NCBI RefSeq assembly: GCF_900110755.1
Contig: NZ_FOFF01000057.1
Location: 1 to 51,369, forward strand
Length of the DNA stretch: 51,369 bases
Origin: Streptomyces sp. yr375
GTDB lineage: Bacteria; Actinomycetota; Actinomycetes; Streptomycetales; Streptomycetaceae
Reading direction: 5' to 3'
Part shown: positions 25,057-34,086 of the stretch, in pieces
Layout: each line of letters begins with the position of its first letter
Position numbering within the stretch: position 1 is the first letter of the stretch
Program-made: the position numbers and the translations under genes
Notes under the pieces: generated by a model
The model's input: only the letters and a program-made list of their open reading frames with translations
Databases searched by the model: none
Told to the model about the DNA's origin: nothing

Positions 25057-26088
25057 TCATCTGCGGGGCGCGGCGTCCAGGACCTGCTGGAGCGCCTCGA
25101 ACTCCTCGACGCACTTGCCGGAGCCGAGCGCCACGCTGTCCAGCGGGTCCTCGGCGATGTGGATGGGCATGCCGGTCTCCCGGCGCAGCCGCTCGTCCAG
25201 ACCGCGCAGCAGGGCTCCGCCGCCGGTCAGAACGATTCCGCGGTCCATGATGTCGCCGGACAGCTCCGGCGGGCACTTGTCGAGGGTGGTCTTCACGGCG
25301 TCGACGATCGCGTTGACCGGTTCCTCGATCGCCTTGCGCACCTCGGCGGCCGAGATGACGACGGTCTTGGGCAGTCCGGAGACGAGATCGCGGCCACGGA
25401 TTTCGGTGTGCTGGTCGTCGTCGAGGTCGTACGCGGAACCGATCGTGATCTTGATCTGCTCGGCCGTCCGCTCACCGAGGAGGAGCGAGTACTCCTTCTT
25501 GATGTGCTGGATGATCGAGCTGTCCAGCTCGTCACCCGCGACGCGGATGGACTGGGCGGTGACGATGCCGCCGAGCGAGATGACCGCGACCTCCGTGGTG
25601 CCGCCGCCGATGTCCACCACCATGTTGCCCGTGGCCTCGTGGACCGGCAGGCCGGAGCCGATGGCCGCGGCCATGGGCTCCTCGATGATGTGCACCTGAC
25701 GGGCGCCGGCCTGGGTCGACGCCTCGATGACGGCGCGGCGCTCGACGCCCGTGATGCCCGAGGGCACACAGACGACGACCCGCGGCCGAGCCAGATACCG
25801 ACGCTTGTGGATCTTCAGGATGAAGTAGCGCAGCATCCGCTCGGTGATCTCGAAGTCGGCGATCACGCCGTCCTTCAGCGGACGCACGGCAACGATGTTG
25901 CCGGGCGTGCGCCCGATCATCTTCTTCGCTTCGGCGCCGACCGCGAGGATGCCACCGGTGTTGGTGTTGATCGCGACGACGGACGGCTCGTTGAGTACGA
26001 TCCCGCGACCCCTGACGTACACCAGCGTGTTGGCGGTCCCGAGGTCGACAGCCATGTCACGGCCGATGAACGACATTGAGTTCCCCAT
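25057..26088 (-). CDS. mreB: Actin-like protein MreB
   Basis: 343 residues; an alternative in-frame ATG at 26076 (MSFIGRDMAVDLG) is 12 bases in and is preceded by GGGGAA, so it may be the true start. Actin-fold motifs are seen: phosphate-1 DLGTANTLVYV, phosphate-2 MVVDIGGGTTEVAVI, and adenosine motif VLTGGGALLRGLDE. Filament-forming scaffold; in Streptomyces it directs spore-wall rather than hyphal growth. First gene of the mre block; the promoter should lie in 26089-26309. Confidence 0.96.
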   Translation of the reverse strand: MGNSMSFIGRDMAVDLGTANTLVYVRGRGIVLNEPSVVAINTNTGGILAVGAEAKKMIGRTPGNIVAVRPLKDGVIADFEITERMLRYFILKIHKRRYLARPRVVVCVPSGITGVERRAVIEASTQAGARQVHIIEEPMAAAIGSGLPVHEATGNMVVDIGGGTTEVAVISLGGIVTAQSIRVAGDELDSSIIQHIKKEYSLLLGERTAEQIKITIGSAYDLDDDQHTEIRGRDLVSGLPKTVVISAAEVRKAIEEPVNAIVDAVKTTLDKCPPELSGDIMDRGIVLTGGGALLRGLDERLRRETGMPIHIAEDPLDSVALGSGKCVEEFEALQQVLDAAPRR

Positions 26089-26309
26089 CAGGATTCGACT
26101 GGCCTTCCATGGGCTTTTGAGGGCTTTTCAGGTCGGCGTGGTGGGTGCTGTGACGTGAAGGCTTCCATCGTAAACGCGCCTGCACGAACACTGCGGAGCG
26201 GTCTCCGCCATTGTTTGCAGATGCTGTGTGGGTTCGCTTCTGGAGACGGGCGTTCGGGGGCACACGTTCCCTCGATCGCCCGCTTCAGCCGCTCCGGCCG
26301 CCGTCGGAA
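26089..26309. promoter_or_regulatory. mreB upstream region
   Basis: 221 bp between ndk and mreB, no gene. It is more AT-rich than its surroundings around 26110-26220, as expected for a promoter region. TACGAT on the minus strand near 26167 is a candidate -10 element, but no good -35 could be paired with it. Confidence 0.4.
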
Positions 26310-26723
26310 TCAGGCGCGACCGGGGAAGAAGATCTTCACCTCGCGGTCGGCGGACTCCTCGGAGTCGGAGGCGTGGATCAGGTTCTCGCGGACGATGACG
26401 CCGTAGTCGCCGCGGATCGAGCCGGGTCCTGCCGCGATCGGGTCGGTCGGACCGGCGAGCGCGCGCACGCCCTCGATGACCCGCTCGCCCTCGACGATCA
26501 GCGCGACGACCGGACCGGACGCCATGAACTCGACCAGCGGCTCGTAGAAGGGCTTGCCCTGGTGCTCGCCGTAGTGCTGCTCCAGCGTGTCCTGGTCCAG
26601 CGTGCGCAGCTCCAGCGCGGTGATCTGCCAGCCGGCCTTGCGCTCGATACGGCTGATGATCTCGCCGGTCAGACCACGACGGACGGCGTCGGGCTTGAGC
26701 AGGACGAGGGTGCGCTGGCTCAC
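26310..26723 (-). CDS. ndk: Nucleoside diphosphate kinase
   Basis: 137 residues, the usual length. TLVLLKPDAVRRG at the N-terminus and the phospho-accepting His in NLIHASDS are diagnostic. It transfers the gamma phosphate between NTPs and NDPs through phosphohistidine. AGGAG precedes the GTG start. It lies between the mre genes and folC, as in other streptomycetes. Confidence 0.97.
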   Translation of the reverse strand: MSQRTLVLLKPDAVRRGLTGEIISRIERKAGWQITALELRTLDQDTLEQHYGEHQGKPFYEPLVEFMASGPVVALIVEGERVIEGVRALAGPTDPIAAGPGSIRGDYGVIVRENLIHASDSEESADREVKIFFPGRA

Positions 26724-26785
26724 GGGGTGACTCCTTCTACTGCGGGTGCGGTGGGATGAGGCTACAGGGCGTGTCCGGGCGGCTG

Positions 26786-27151
26786 TTACGCAGCGTCAGC
26801 GGTATCCGCGGAGGCCGCGGCGGCCTGTGCGGCGAAGCGGGCCTTGGCCTCGTCGACCTTCCGGCCGAAGTGCACGGACGCCCACCACAGGGCCCCGAAG
26901 AGCACCCCCATGAAGAACATGACGGGGACGAAGAAGCCGGACGCGACGAGGGCGATCTGCAGCGCCCAGCCGAGGGCGACGCCCCCGGGCCGGGTGACCA
27001 CGCCGCACAGCAGCACGCAGAAGACCATGGCGATGCCGCAGACCGTCCACACCGTGGACGGGGTCAGGTCGGCGTCCTTCATGGCGACCAGACCGGCGAA
27101 GCCGATGACGAAGAACTCGCCGATCAGGGTCGAGGAGCAGAGCGTACGCAT
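26786..27151 (-). CDS. DUF4233 membrane protein
   Basis: 121 residues with four hydrophobic helices (LIGEFFVIGFAGLVAM, VWTVCGIAMVFCVLLC, LGWALQIALVASGFFVP, VMFFMGVLFGALWWASVHFG) and a soluble Ala-rich tail. It matches the actinobacterial DUF4233 family that accompanies folC and valS. Function unknown. Separated from folC by 9 bp on the same strand, so probably cotranscribed with it. Confidence 0.85.
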   Translation of the reverse strand: MRTLCSSTLIGEFFVIGFAGLVAMKDADLTPSTVWTVCGIAMVFCVLLCGVVTRPGGVALGWALQIALVASGFFVPVMFFMGVLFGALWWASVHFGRKVDEAKARFAAQAAAASADTADAA

Positions 27152-27160
27152 GACGGGGCC

Positions 27161-28645
27161 TCAGCCCTTCCCGAGAAGCAGCCGGGCCTCGCCGACGGTG
27201 ATGACGGAACCGGTGACCAGCACGCCGCCGCCGGTGAACTCGCCGTCCTCCTCGGCCAGCGTGATCGCCGCCTCCAGGGCGTCGGGCAGCCGCGGCTCGA
27301 CCTGGACGCGGTCGTCGCCGAACACCTCGACGGCGATCGCCGCCAGCTCGTCGGCGTCCATCGCCCGGTGGGTGGAGTTCTGGGTGACGACGATCTCCGC
27401 GAAGATCGGCTCGAAGGCCTCGAGCAGCCCTCGTACGTCCTTGTCGGCGCTGGTCCCGACCACGCCGATCAGCCGGCTGAAGTCGAAGGCCTCGCCGACC
27501 GCCTCGGCGGTGGCGCGGGCGCCGGCCGGGTTGTGCGCGGCGTCGAGGACGACGGTCGGGGAGCGTCGTACGACTTCCAGACGGCCCGGCGAGGTGACGG
27601 CCGCGAAGGCCTTGCGGACCGTGTCGATGTCGAGCGGCTCGGGCCGCTGGGAGCCGACGCCGAAGAACGCCTCGACGGCGGCGAGCGCGACGGCCGCGTT
27701 GTGCGCCTGGTAGGGGCCGTGCAGCGGCAGGTACACCTCGGGGTACTCGCCGCCGAGGCCGCGCAGGGTGAGCACCTGCCCGCCGACGGCGACCTGCCGG
27801 GCGACGATCCCGAACTCCAGCCCTTCCCTGGCCACCGTCGCGTCGACCTCGACGGCCTTCTTCAGCAGCACCTGCGCCGCGTCGACGGGCTGCTGGGCCA
27901 GGATGACCGTCGCGTCCTGCTTGATGATCCCGCCCTTCTCGGCGGCGATCGCGGCGGTCGTCCCGCCGAGCCGGTCGGTGTGGTCGAGGTCGATGGGCGT
28001 GACGACGGCGACGTCACCGTCGATGACGTTCGTGGCGTCCCAGGCCCCGCCCATGCCCACTTCCACGACGGCGACGTCGGCGGGCGCGTCCGCGAAGGCG
28101 GCGTACGCCATGCCGGTCAGCACCTCGAAGAAGGACAGCCGGTACTCCTGCGTACCGTCGACCATCTCGACGTACGGCTTGATGTCCTGGTACGTCTCGA
28201 TGAAGCGCTCGGCGGAGACGGGCGCGCCGTCGAGGCTGATCCGCTCGGTGATCGACTGGACGTGCGGGCTGGTGTACCGGCCGGTGCGCAGCTCGAAGGC
28301 GCCGAGCAGCGCCTCGACCATGCGGGCGGTGGACGTCTTGCCGTTCGTCCCGGTGATGTGGATCGAGGGGTACGAGCGCTGCGGGTCCCCGAGCACGTCC
28401 ATCAGCGCGGCGATGCGGGTGACGGAGGGCTCCAGCTTGGTCTCGCCCCAGCGGGTGGCGAGCTCCGCCTCGACCTCGCGCAGGGCCTTGTCGACCTCGG
28501 GGTCCTCGGGCCGCCCGGGGACGTCGCCCTGCGGCGCGCCACCCTGGGTGCGGAGGGTGCGGCTGCCGGCCTCGATCACCGCGAGGTCGGGGTCGCGGTC
28601 GGTCTCGGCGGCGACGATCTCGTCGAAGGGGTCGCTTTCACTCAC
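27161..28645 (-). CDS. folC: Folylpolyglutamate synthase / dihydrofolate synthase
   Basis: 494 residues, GTG start. P-loop HITGTNGKTSTARM, then VEVGMGGAWDATNVI and DLDHTDRLGGT, and the C-terminal ligase domain with VLDAAHNPAGA. About 70 extra acidic residues precede the catalytic core, common in actinobacteria. It adds glutamate to (dihydro)folate. The start lacks a Shine-Dalgarno; instead TAGACT sits exactly 6 bases upstream of the GTG, which predicts a leaderless mRNA. Confidence 0.93.
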   Translation of the reverse strand: MSESDPFDEIVAAETDRDPDLAVIEAGSRTLRTQGGAPQGDVPGRPEDPEVDKALREVEAELATRWGETKLEPSVTRIAALMDVLGDPQRSYPSIHITGTNGKTSTARMVEALLGAFELRTGRYTSPHVQSITERISLDGAPVSAERFIETYQDIKPYVEMVDGTQEYRLSFFEVLTGMAYAAFADAPADVAVVEVGMGGAWDATNVIDGDVAVVTPIDLDHTDRLGGTTAAIAAEKGGIIKQDATVILAQQPVDAAQVLLKKAVEVDATVAREGLEFGIVARQVAVGGQVLTLRGLGGEYPEVYLPLHGPYQAHNAAVALAAVEAFFGVGSQRPEPLDIDTVRKAFAAVTSPGRLEVVRRSPTVVLDAAHNPAGARATAEAVGEAFDFSRLIGVVGTSADKDVRGLLEAFEPIFAEIVVTQNSTHRAMDADELAAIAVEVFGDDRVQVEPRLPDALEAAITLAEEDGEFTGGGVLVTGSVITVGEARLLLGKG

Positions 28646-28651
28646 GGGGCC

Positions 28652-28657
28652 AGTCTA
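28652..28657 (-). promoter_or_regulatory. Candidate -10 element of leaderless folC
   Basis: On the minus strand TAGACT, six bases (GGCCCC) and then the folC GTG. TAGACT fits the Streptomyces -10 consensus, so transcription would begin at or next to the start codon. No strong -35 is seen at 17-18 bp. Confidence 0.55.
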
Positions 28658-28681
28658 CGGACGACCACTGACAGACGTAGA

Positions 28682-28716
28682 CGAAGGCCCCCGGCGCTCG
28701 GCTCCGGGGGCCTTCG
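28682..28716. terminator. valS terminator
   Basis: Perfect 13-bp stem: cgaaggcccccgg (28682-28694) and ccgggggccttcg (28704-28716), 9-base loop, about 20 bp past the valS stop on the minus strand. It lies just upstream of the folC promoter candidate, separating the two transcripts. Confidence 0.8.
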
Positions 28717-28734
28717 CTGACGTACGGCTACCGC

Positions 28735-31359
28735 TTACGCCTCGGGCAGGCGCTCCAGTTGGGTCTGGATGCGGGTGATGTCCTCGTCGGCCTTGGTGAG
28801 GCGGGCGCGGATCTTCTCGACCACGTTGTCCGGGGCCTTGGCCAGGAACGCTTCGTTGCCGAGCTTGGCGTTGGCCTGGGCCTTCTCCTTCTCGGCGGCG
28901 GCGAGGTCCTTGGCCAGGCGCTTGCGTTCGGCGGCCACGTCGATCGTGCCGGACAGGTCCAGCGCGACCGTGGCGCCGGCGACCGGCAGGGTCGCCGTCG
29001 CGGAGAAGGCGTCGCCCTCCGGCTGAAGGCGCAGGAGCTGGCGGATGGCGGCCTCGTGCGGGGCGAGCGCGGTGCCGTCGAGGCTCAGCCGGGCCGGGAC
29101 GCGCTGGCCGGGCTGCAGACCCTGGTCGGCGCGGAACCGGCGGACCTCGGTGATGACCGACTGGAGGCTCTCGATCTCCCGCTCGGCAGCCGCGTCCCGG
29201 AAGCCGCTGTCGGCCGGCCACTCGGCGACGACGACCGACTCGCCGCCGGTCAGCGTCGTCCACAGGGTCTCCGTGACGAACGGGACCACCGGGTGCAGCA
29301 GCCTCAGGGTGACGTCGAGGACCTCACCCAGGACCCGCTTGGAGACCTCGGCCGGCTCGCCGCCCGCCTGGAACGTCGTCTTGGACAGCTCGACGTACCA
29401 GTCGAAGACCTCGTCCCAGGCGAAGTGGTAGAGGGCGTCGGAGAGTTTGGCGAACTGGAAGTCGTCGTAGAACGCGTCGACTTCGGCCACCGTCTTGTTC
29501 AGGCGAGAGAGAATCCAGCGGTCCGTCGCCGACATCGCCGAGGCCTCCGGCAGCGGGCCGTCGACCGTCGCGCCGTTCATCAGCGCGAAGCGCGTGGCGT
29601 TCCAGATCTTGTTGGCGAAGTTGCGGGACGCCTGGACCCAGTCCTCGCCGATCGGGACGTCGACACCGGGGTTGGCGCCCTTGGCCAGGGTGAAGCGGAC
29701 GGCGTCGGAGCCGTACGCGTTCATCCAGTCCAGCGGATCCACGGCGGTGCCCGAGGACTTGGACATCTTCTTGCCGAACTGGTCGCGGACCAGGCCGGTC
29801 AGGGCGATGGTCTTGAAGGGGACCTCGCCGTCCATCGCGTACAGGCCGAACATCATCATCCGGGCGACCCAGAAGAAGATGATGTCGTGGCCGGTGAGCA
29901 GGACGTCCGTTGTGTAGAACTTCTTGAGATCCGGGGTCTGTTCGGGCCAGCCGAGGGTGGAGAAGGGCCACAGGCCGGAGGAGAACCAGGTGTCCAGGAC
30001 GTCGGGGTCCTGGGTCCAGCCCTCGCCGGTGGGCGGCTCCTCGTCGGGACCGACGCAGACGGTCTCGCCGTCGGGGCCGTACCAGACGGGGATGCGGTGG
30101 CCCCACCACAACTGGCGCGAGATGCACCAGTCGTGCATGTTGTCGACCCAGTCGAAGTAGCGCTTCGACATGTCGGCGGGGTGGATGGCGACCCGGCCGT
30201 CGCGGACGGCGTCACCGGCGGCCTGGGCCAGCGGGCCGACCTTGACCCACCACTGCATGGACAGCCGGGGTTCCAGCGTCGTCTTGCAGCGGGAGCAGTG
30301 CCCGACGGAGTGGACGTAGGGGCGCTTCTCGGCGACGATCCGGCCCTCGGCGCGCAGCGCGGCGACGATGGCCGAACGGGCCTCGAAGCGGTCCAGGCCC
30401 TCGAAGGGGCCGTGGACGGTGATGACACCGCGCTCGTCCATGACGGTCAGCGACTCCAGGCCGTGCCGCTGGCCGATGGCGAAGTCGTTCGGGTCATGGG
30501 CCGGGGTCACCTTGACCGCGCCGGTGCCGAACTCGGGGTCGACGTGGGTGTCGGCGACGACCGGGATGGAGCGGTCGGTCAGCGGCAGCTTGATGAGCTT
30601 GCCGATCAGGTGGCGGTAGCGCTCGTCGTCGGGGTGGACGGCGACGGCCGTGTCACCGAGCATCGTCTCCGCGCGCGTGGTGGCGACGACGATCGTGTCG
30701 TCCCCCTCGCCGTACGTCATGGAGACGAGCTCACCGTCGTCGTCCTGGTACTCGACTTCGATGTCGGAGATCGCGGTCAGGCAGCGCGGACACCAGTTGA
30801 TGATGCGCTCGGCGCGGTAGATCAGCTCGTCGTCGTAGAGCCGCTTGAAGATGGTCTGGACGGCCTGGGACAGGCCCTCGTCCATGGTGAAGCGCTCGCG
30901 GGTCCAGTCGACGCCGTCGCCGAGCCGGCGCATCTGGCCGAGGATCTTGCCGCCGTACTCCTCCTTCCACTGCCAGACGCGCTCGACGAACGCCTCCCGG
31001 CCCAGGTCGTGGCGGGACTTGCCCTCCTTGCCGAGCTCACGCTCGACGACGTTCTGGGTGGCGATGCCGGCGTGGTCCATGCCCGGGAGCCAGAGCGCCT
31101 CATAACCCTGCATGCGCTTGCGGCGCGTCAGGGCGTCCATGAGCGTGTGCTGGAAGGCGTGCCCCAGGTGCAGGCTGCCCGTGACGTTCGGTGGCGGGAT
31201 GACGATCGTGTACGGGGGCTTCTCGCTCTTCGCGTCGGCCTCGAAGTAACCGCGCTCGACCCAGCGCTCGTACAGCGGCCCCTCTACCTCGGCCGGCGCG
31301 TACTGGGTCGGCAGTTCGGTGGGGGGCGCTGGTGGCTGCTGCTGAGCGTTCTCGGTCAC
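28735..31359 (-). CDS. valS: Valyl-tRNA synthetase
   Basis: 874 residues, class Ia. HIGH-type motif PNVTGSLHLGHAF near the N-terminus, KKMSKSSGTAVD (KMSKS), editing-domain text with TTRAETMLGDTAVAVHP, anticodon-binding domain, and a C-terminal coiled-coil arm of alternating Lys/Glu/Ala typical of ValRS. It charges tRNA-Val. GTG start with no Shine-Dalgarno but TAAACT 6 bases upstream, again predicting a leaderless transcript. No T-box-like leader is visible. Confidence 0.97.
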   Translation of the reverse strand: MTENAQQQPPAPPTELPTQYAPAEVEGPLYERWVERGYFEADAKSEKPPYTIVIPPPNVTGSLHLGHAFQHTLMDALTRRKRMQGYEALWLPGMDHAGIATQNVVERELGKEGKSRHDLGREAFVERVWQWKEEYGGKILGQMRRLGDGVDWTRERFTMDEGLSQAVQTIFKRLYDDELIYRAERIINWCPRCLTAISDIEVEYQDDDGELVSMTYGEGDDTIVVATTRAETMLGDTAVAVHPDDERYRHLIGKLIKLPLTDRSIPVVADTHVDPEFGTGAVKVTPAHDPNDFAIGQRHGLESLTVMDERGVITVHGPFEGLDRFEARSAIVAALRAEGRIVAEKRPYVHSVGHCSRCKTTLEPRLSMQWWVKVGPLAQAAGDAVRDGRVAIHPADMSKRYFDWVDNMHDWCISRQLWWGHRIPVWYGPDGETVCVGPDEEPPTGEGWTQDPDVLDTWFSSGLWPFSTLGWPEQTPDLKKFYTTDVLLTGHDIIFFWVARMMMFGLYAMDGEVPFKTIALTGLVRDQFGKKMSKSSGTAVDPLDWMNAYGSDAVRFTLAKGANPGVDVPIGEDWVQASRNFANKIWNATRFALMNGATVDGPLPEASAMSATDRWILSRLNKTVAEVDAFYDDFQFAKLSDALYHFAWDEVFDWYVELSKTTFQAGGEPAEVSKRVLGEVLDVTLRLLHPVVPFVTETLWTTLTGGESVVVAEWPADSGFRDAAAEREIESLQSVITEVRRFRADQGLQPGQRVPARLSLDGTALAPHEAAIRQLLRLQPEGDAFSATATLPVAGATVALDLSGTIDVAAERKRLAKDLAAAEKEKAQANAKLGNEAFLAKAPDNVVEKIRARLTKADEDITRIQTQLERLPEA

Positions 31360-31365
31360 GGGCCC

Positions 31366-31371
31366 AGTTTA
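31366..31371 (-). promoter_or_regulatory. Candidate -10 element of leaderless valS
   Basis: On the minus strand TAAACT, then GGGCCC, then the GTG of valS: the same spacing as at folC. A weak -35 (TTCGGG) lies 18 bp further up. Confidence 0.55.
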
Positions 31372-31495
31372 GGGGTGTCACCGGGCCGTCCCGAAACGTG
31401 TTTGCCGTGTGACGGTACGGGCCCCGCCGCCGTGCAGGTGTTGGCTTTGAGCCAGGATGTGAAAATCACATAAGCATCTGGAGGGGAACCCAGAA

Positions 31496-32536
31496 ATGAG
31501 TCACAACCAGCCGGGCCCGTACGGCGGGCAGCCTCAGCAGCCCGGACCATACGGCCAGCCCGGCCCGTACGGCCAGCCGCCGCAGGCGCCCCAGCCCGGC
31601 TACGGCTACCCCCAGCAGCCCCCCGCCCCGCAGCCCGGCTACGGCTACCCGCAGCAGCCCCCGCAGGGCGTCCCCCCGCAGACCCCGCCCTACGGCCAGC
31701 AGCCGCCGTACGGTCAGCAGCCGCCCCCGCCGCCGTACGGCCAGCCCCCGTACGGCCAGCAGCCGCCCTACGGCCAGGCCCCCTACGGCGTCCCGCAGCC
31801 CCCCGCGCCGAGCGGCGGCGGCAAGAAGGCGGGGATCGTCATCGGCGCGGTGGCGGTCGTGGCGGCGGTCTGTGTGGGCGCGTACTTCGTGATCGGCGGG
31901 GGCAGCGGCGCGGGCGGTCTGGAGGACGACGGCGCGCACAAGCTGGCCACCCCGGCGACCGTGCTCACCGACTACAAGCGGGTCTCCAAGGAGGGCGCGA
32001 GCGCCGGCGACGACTCGGCGGCCGACCTGGAGAAGAGCGGCGTCAAGAACGGCACGTCCGTGATCGGCATCTACTCGACGGCGGACCTGACCGGGTACGA
32101 CCCCGCGGACCCGAGCACCGCCCCCGACGCGGCCGAGCTCGCGACCGCCAAGGGCATGACGTTCGCCGGCGCCTACGGCACGATCGCCGACCCCGAGAAG
32201 GCGCTGGACCTGTTCTTCGCCAACTTCAAGAAGTCGTCCGAGAAGAGCTCCTCCGACAGCAGCGACAGCAGTGACAGCGGCAGCACCGGTGCTTCGGACG
32301 CCCAGTTGGTCGGCGAGCCCGAGGCGGTCGATCTCGACGGCGCGGTCATGAAGTGCCAGGCGGCCACGGGGACGGACACGGTCACCAAGCAGGAGAAGAC
32401 CGACTGGTTCTGCGCGTGGGCCGACTACAGCACCATCGCCATGGTGTCGCCGGGTGACACCACCAAGGGCATCACCAAGGACGTGGCGATCGACCTCACC
32501 ACGAAGCTGCGCGACGAGGTCCGCGTCAAGGCATGA
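31496..32536 (+). CDS. Pro/Tyr/Gln-rich single-pass membrane protein, unknown function
   Basis: 346 residues. Residues 1 to about 110 are low-complexity repeats of PYGQ, PGYGYPQQP and similar. A transmembrane helix follows (KKAGIVIGAVAVVAAVCVGAYFVIGG), then an extracellular domain of about 210 residues with a Ser/Asp stretch (SSDSSDSSDSGSTG) and two Cys (MKCQAATG, WFCAWADYS) that may form a disulfide. GGAGGGGA precedes the ATG. The only plus-strand gene in the folC-tig stretch, divergent from valS and convergent with clpX. Cytosolic PYGQ-rich tails occur on many actinobacterial membrane proteins and may mediate clustering. Function not assignable. Confidence 0.8.
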   Translation: MSHNQPGPYGGQPQQPGPYGQPGPYGQPPQAPQPGYGYPQQPPAPQPGYGYPQQPPQGVPPQTPPYGQQPPYGQQPPPPPYGQPPYGQQPPYGQAPYGVPQPPAPSGGGKKAGIVIGAVAVVAAVCVGAYFVIGGGSGAGGLEDDGAHKLATPATVLTDYKRVSKEGASAGDDSAADLEKSGVKNGTSVIGIYSTADLTGYDPADPSTAPDAAELATAKGMTFAGAYGTIADPEKALDLFFANFKKSSEKSSSDSSDSSDSGSTGASDAQLVGEPEAVDLDGAVMKCQAATGTDTVTKQEKTDWFCAWADYSTIAMVSPGDTTKGITKDVAIDLTTKLRDEVRVKA

Positions 32537-32561
32537 CGTGAGGTGACGTGACGTGCAACAG

Positions 32562-32599
32562 CGAAGGGGCCCCGGTCGGTTGTGACCGGGGCCCCTTCG
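32562..32599. terminator. Bidirectional terminator between the PYGQ protein gene and clpX
   Basis: Perfect 16-bp stem, arms 32562-32577 and 32584-32599, loop ggttgt. 25 bp after the plus-strand stop and 15 bp after the clpX stop on the minus strand. Confidence 0.85.
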
Positions 32600-32614
32600 G
32601 TTGAGCCGAGCTGC

Positions 32615-33904
32615 TTACGCCGTCTTCTGCTCCCCCGGACCGCGGCCGCCGCGCGCGTCGCGCGGGATCAGGGTCGGGTTGACGTTGGACAGGACGACAT
32701 CCGCGGTGATGACCACGCGGGCCACGTCCTTGCGGGACGGGACCTCGTACATGACCGCCTGGAGGACTTCCTCCATGATGGCGCGCAGGCCGCGCGCGCC
32801 GGTCTGGCGGAGGATGGCCTGGTCGGCGATGGCCTCCAGGGCCTCACGCTCGAAGTCCAGCTCCACGCCGTCGAGTTCGAAGAGCCGCTGGTACTGCTTG
32901 ACCAGCGCGTTGCGCGGCTCGATGAGGATCTGGAGCAGGGCCTCGCGGTCCAGGTTGTGGACCGAGGTGATGACCGGCAGCCGACCGATGAACTCCGGGA
33001 TCATGCCGAACTTGACCAGGTCCTCGGGCATGACGGCCTCGAACTGGTCCTTGGACTCCATCTCGCGCTTGGAGCGGATCGTCGCGCCGAAGCCGATGCC
33101 CTTGGCGCCGGCCCGGGTCTCGATGATCTTCTCCAGGCCGGAGAAGGCGCCGCCCACGATGAACAGCACGTTCGTCGTGTCGATCTGGATGAACTCCTGG
33201 TGCGGGTGCTTGCGGCCGCCCTGCGGCGGCACCGAGGCCGTGGTGCCTTCCAGGATCTTCAGCAGGGCCTGCTGCACGCCCTCGCCCGACACGTCACGCG
33301 TGATGGAGGGGTTCTCGCTCTTCCGCGCGACCTTGTCGATCTCATCGATGTAGATGATCCCGGTCTCGGCCTTCTTGACGTCGTAGTCCGCGGCCTGGAT
33401 CAGCTTCAGGAGGATGTTCTCGACGTCCTCGCCGACATACCCCGCCTCGGTCAGCGCGGTGGCGTCGGCGATGGCGAACGGCACGTTCAGCATGCGCGCC
33501 AGGGTCTGGGCGAGGAGGGTCTTGCCCGAGCCGGTGGGGCCGAGCAGGAGGATGTTGGACTTCGCCAACTCGATGGCGTCCTCGCGGCTTTGGCCGCCGC
33601 CGTTCTCACCGGCCTGGACGCGCTTGTAGTGGTTGTACACCGCGACCGACAGGGCCTTCTTGGCGGGCTCCTGGCCCACCACGTACCCCTCGAGGAACTC
33701 GTAGATCTCGCGCGGCTTCGGGAGTTCCTCCCAGCGGACCTCGCTCGTCTCCGCGAGCTCTTCCTCGATGATCTCGTTGCAGAGGTCGATGCACTCGTCG
33801 CAGATGTACACACCGGGCCCTGCGATGAGCTTCTTGACCTGCTTCTGGCTCTTGCCGCAGAACGAGCACTTGAGCAGATCGCCGCCGTCACCGATGCGTG
33901 CCAC
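32615..33904 (-). CDS. clpX: ATP-dependent Clp protease ATPase subunit ClpX
   Basis: 429 residues. N-terminal zinc-binding domain with Cys13, Cys16, Cys35, Cys38 (CSFC...CDEC). AAA+ domain with Walker A GPTGSGKT, the ClpP-docking IGF loop (KGIGFGATIR), and the sensor-2 region GARGLRAIMEE. It unfolds substrates for ClpP1P2. GTG start with AAGGGGAAG upstream. It follows clpP2 by 182 bp containing a nested hairpin, so it may be both read through and independently transcribed. Confidence 0.97.
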   Translation of the reverse strand: MARIGDGGDLLKCSFCGKSQKQVKKLIAGPGVYICDECIDLCNEIIEEELAETSEVRWEELPKPREIYEFLEGYVVGQEPAKKALSVAVYNHYKRVQAGENGGGQSREDAIELAKSNILLLGPTGSGKTLLAQTLARMLNVPFAIADATALTEAGYVGEDVENILLKLIQAADYDVKKAETGIIYIDEIDKVARKSENPSITRDVSGEGVQQALLKILEGTTASVPPQGGRKHPHQEFIQIDTTNVLFIVGGAFSGLEKIIETRAGAKGIGFGATIRSKREMESKDQFEAVMPEDLVKFGMIPEFIGRLPVITSVHNLDREALLQILIEPRNALVKQYQRLFELDGVELDFEREALEAIADQAILRQTGARGLRAIMEEVLQAVMYEVPSRKDVARVVITADVVLSNVNPTLIPRDARGGRGPGEQKTA

Positions 33905-33997
33905 GGTGTGCTTCCCCTTCGCCTGGGAGACGCCTGGACGCTTTCGAATCCAGCGGCTCCTGGTGCTGCCTTATTCCGACGGTACCTTGCCTGGGCC

Positions 33998-34073
33998 CCC
34001 GTTCGGGTCCCCCTTGGCACGGTTCACTGCGACGTGGACCGTGTCACACCGTGCCGAGGAGGGCCCGAACGGG
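33998..34073 (-). other. Nested hairpin between clpP2 and clpX
   Basis: Outer arms cccgttcgggtccc (33998-34011) and gggcccgaacggg (34061-34073) pair with one bulge. Inner arms ggcacgg (34016-34022) and ccgtgcc (34049-34055) pair exactly. A strong structure 14 bp downstream of the clpP2 stop: a terminator, or a processing/attenuation site separating clpP1P2 from clpX. Confidence 0.55.
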
Positions 34074-34086
34074 ACGAACCCGTGGG

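Noticed and set aside
31360..31495. T-box riboswitch upstream of valS
   Set aside because: No T-box consensus or specifier loop is visible, and the -10 lies 6 bases from the start codon, leaving no leader.
31500..31800. Dense cgtacggccagcagccg repeats considered as a DNA repeat element
   Set aside because: They are in-frame codons for PYGQQP repeats of a membrane protein.
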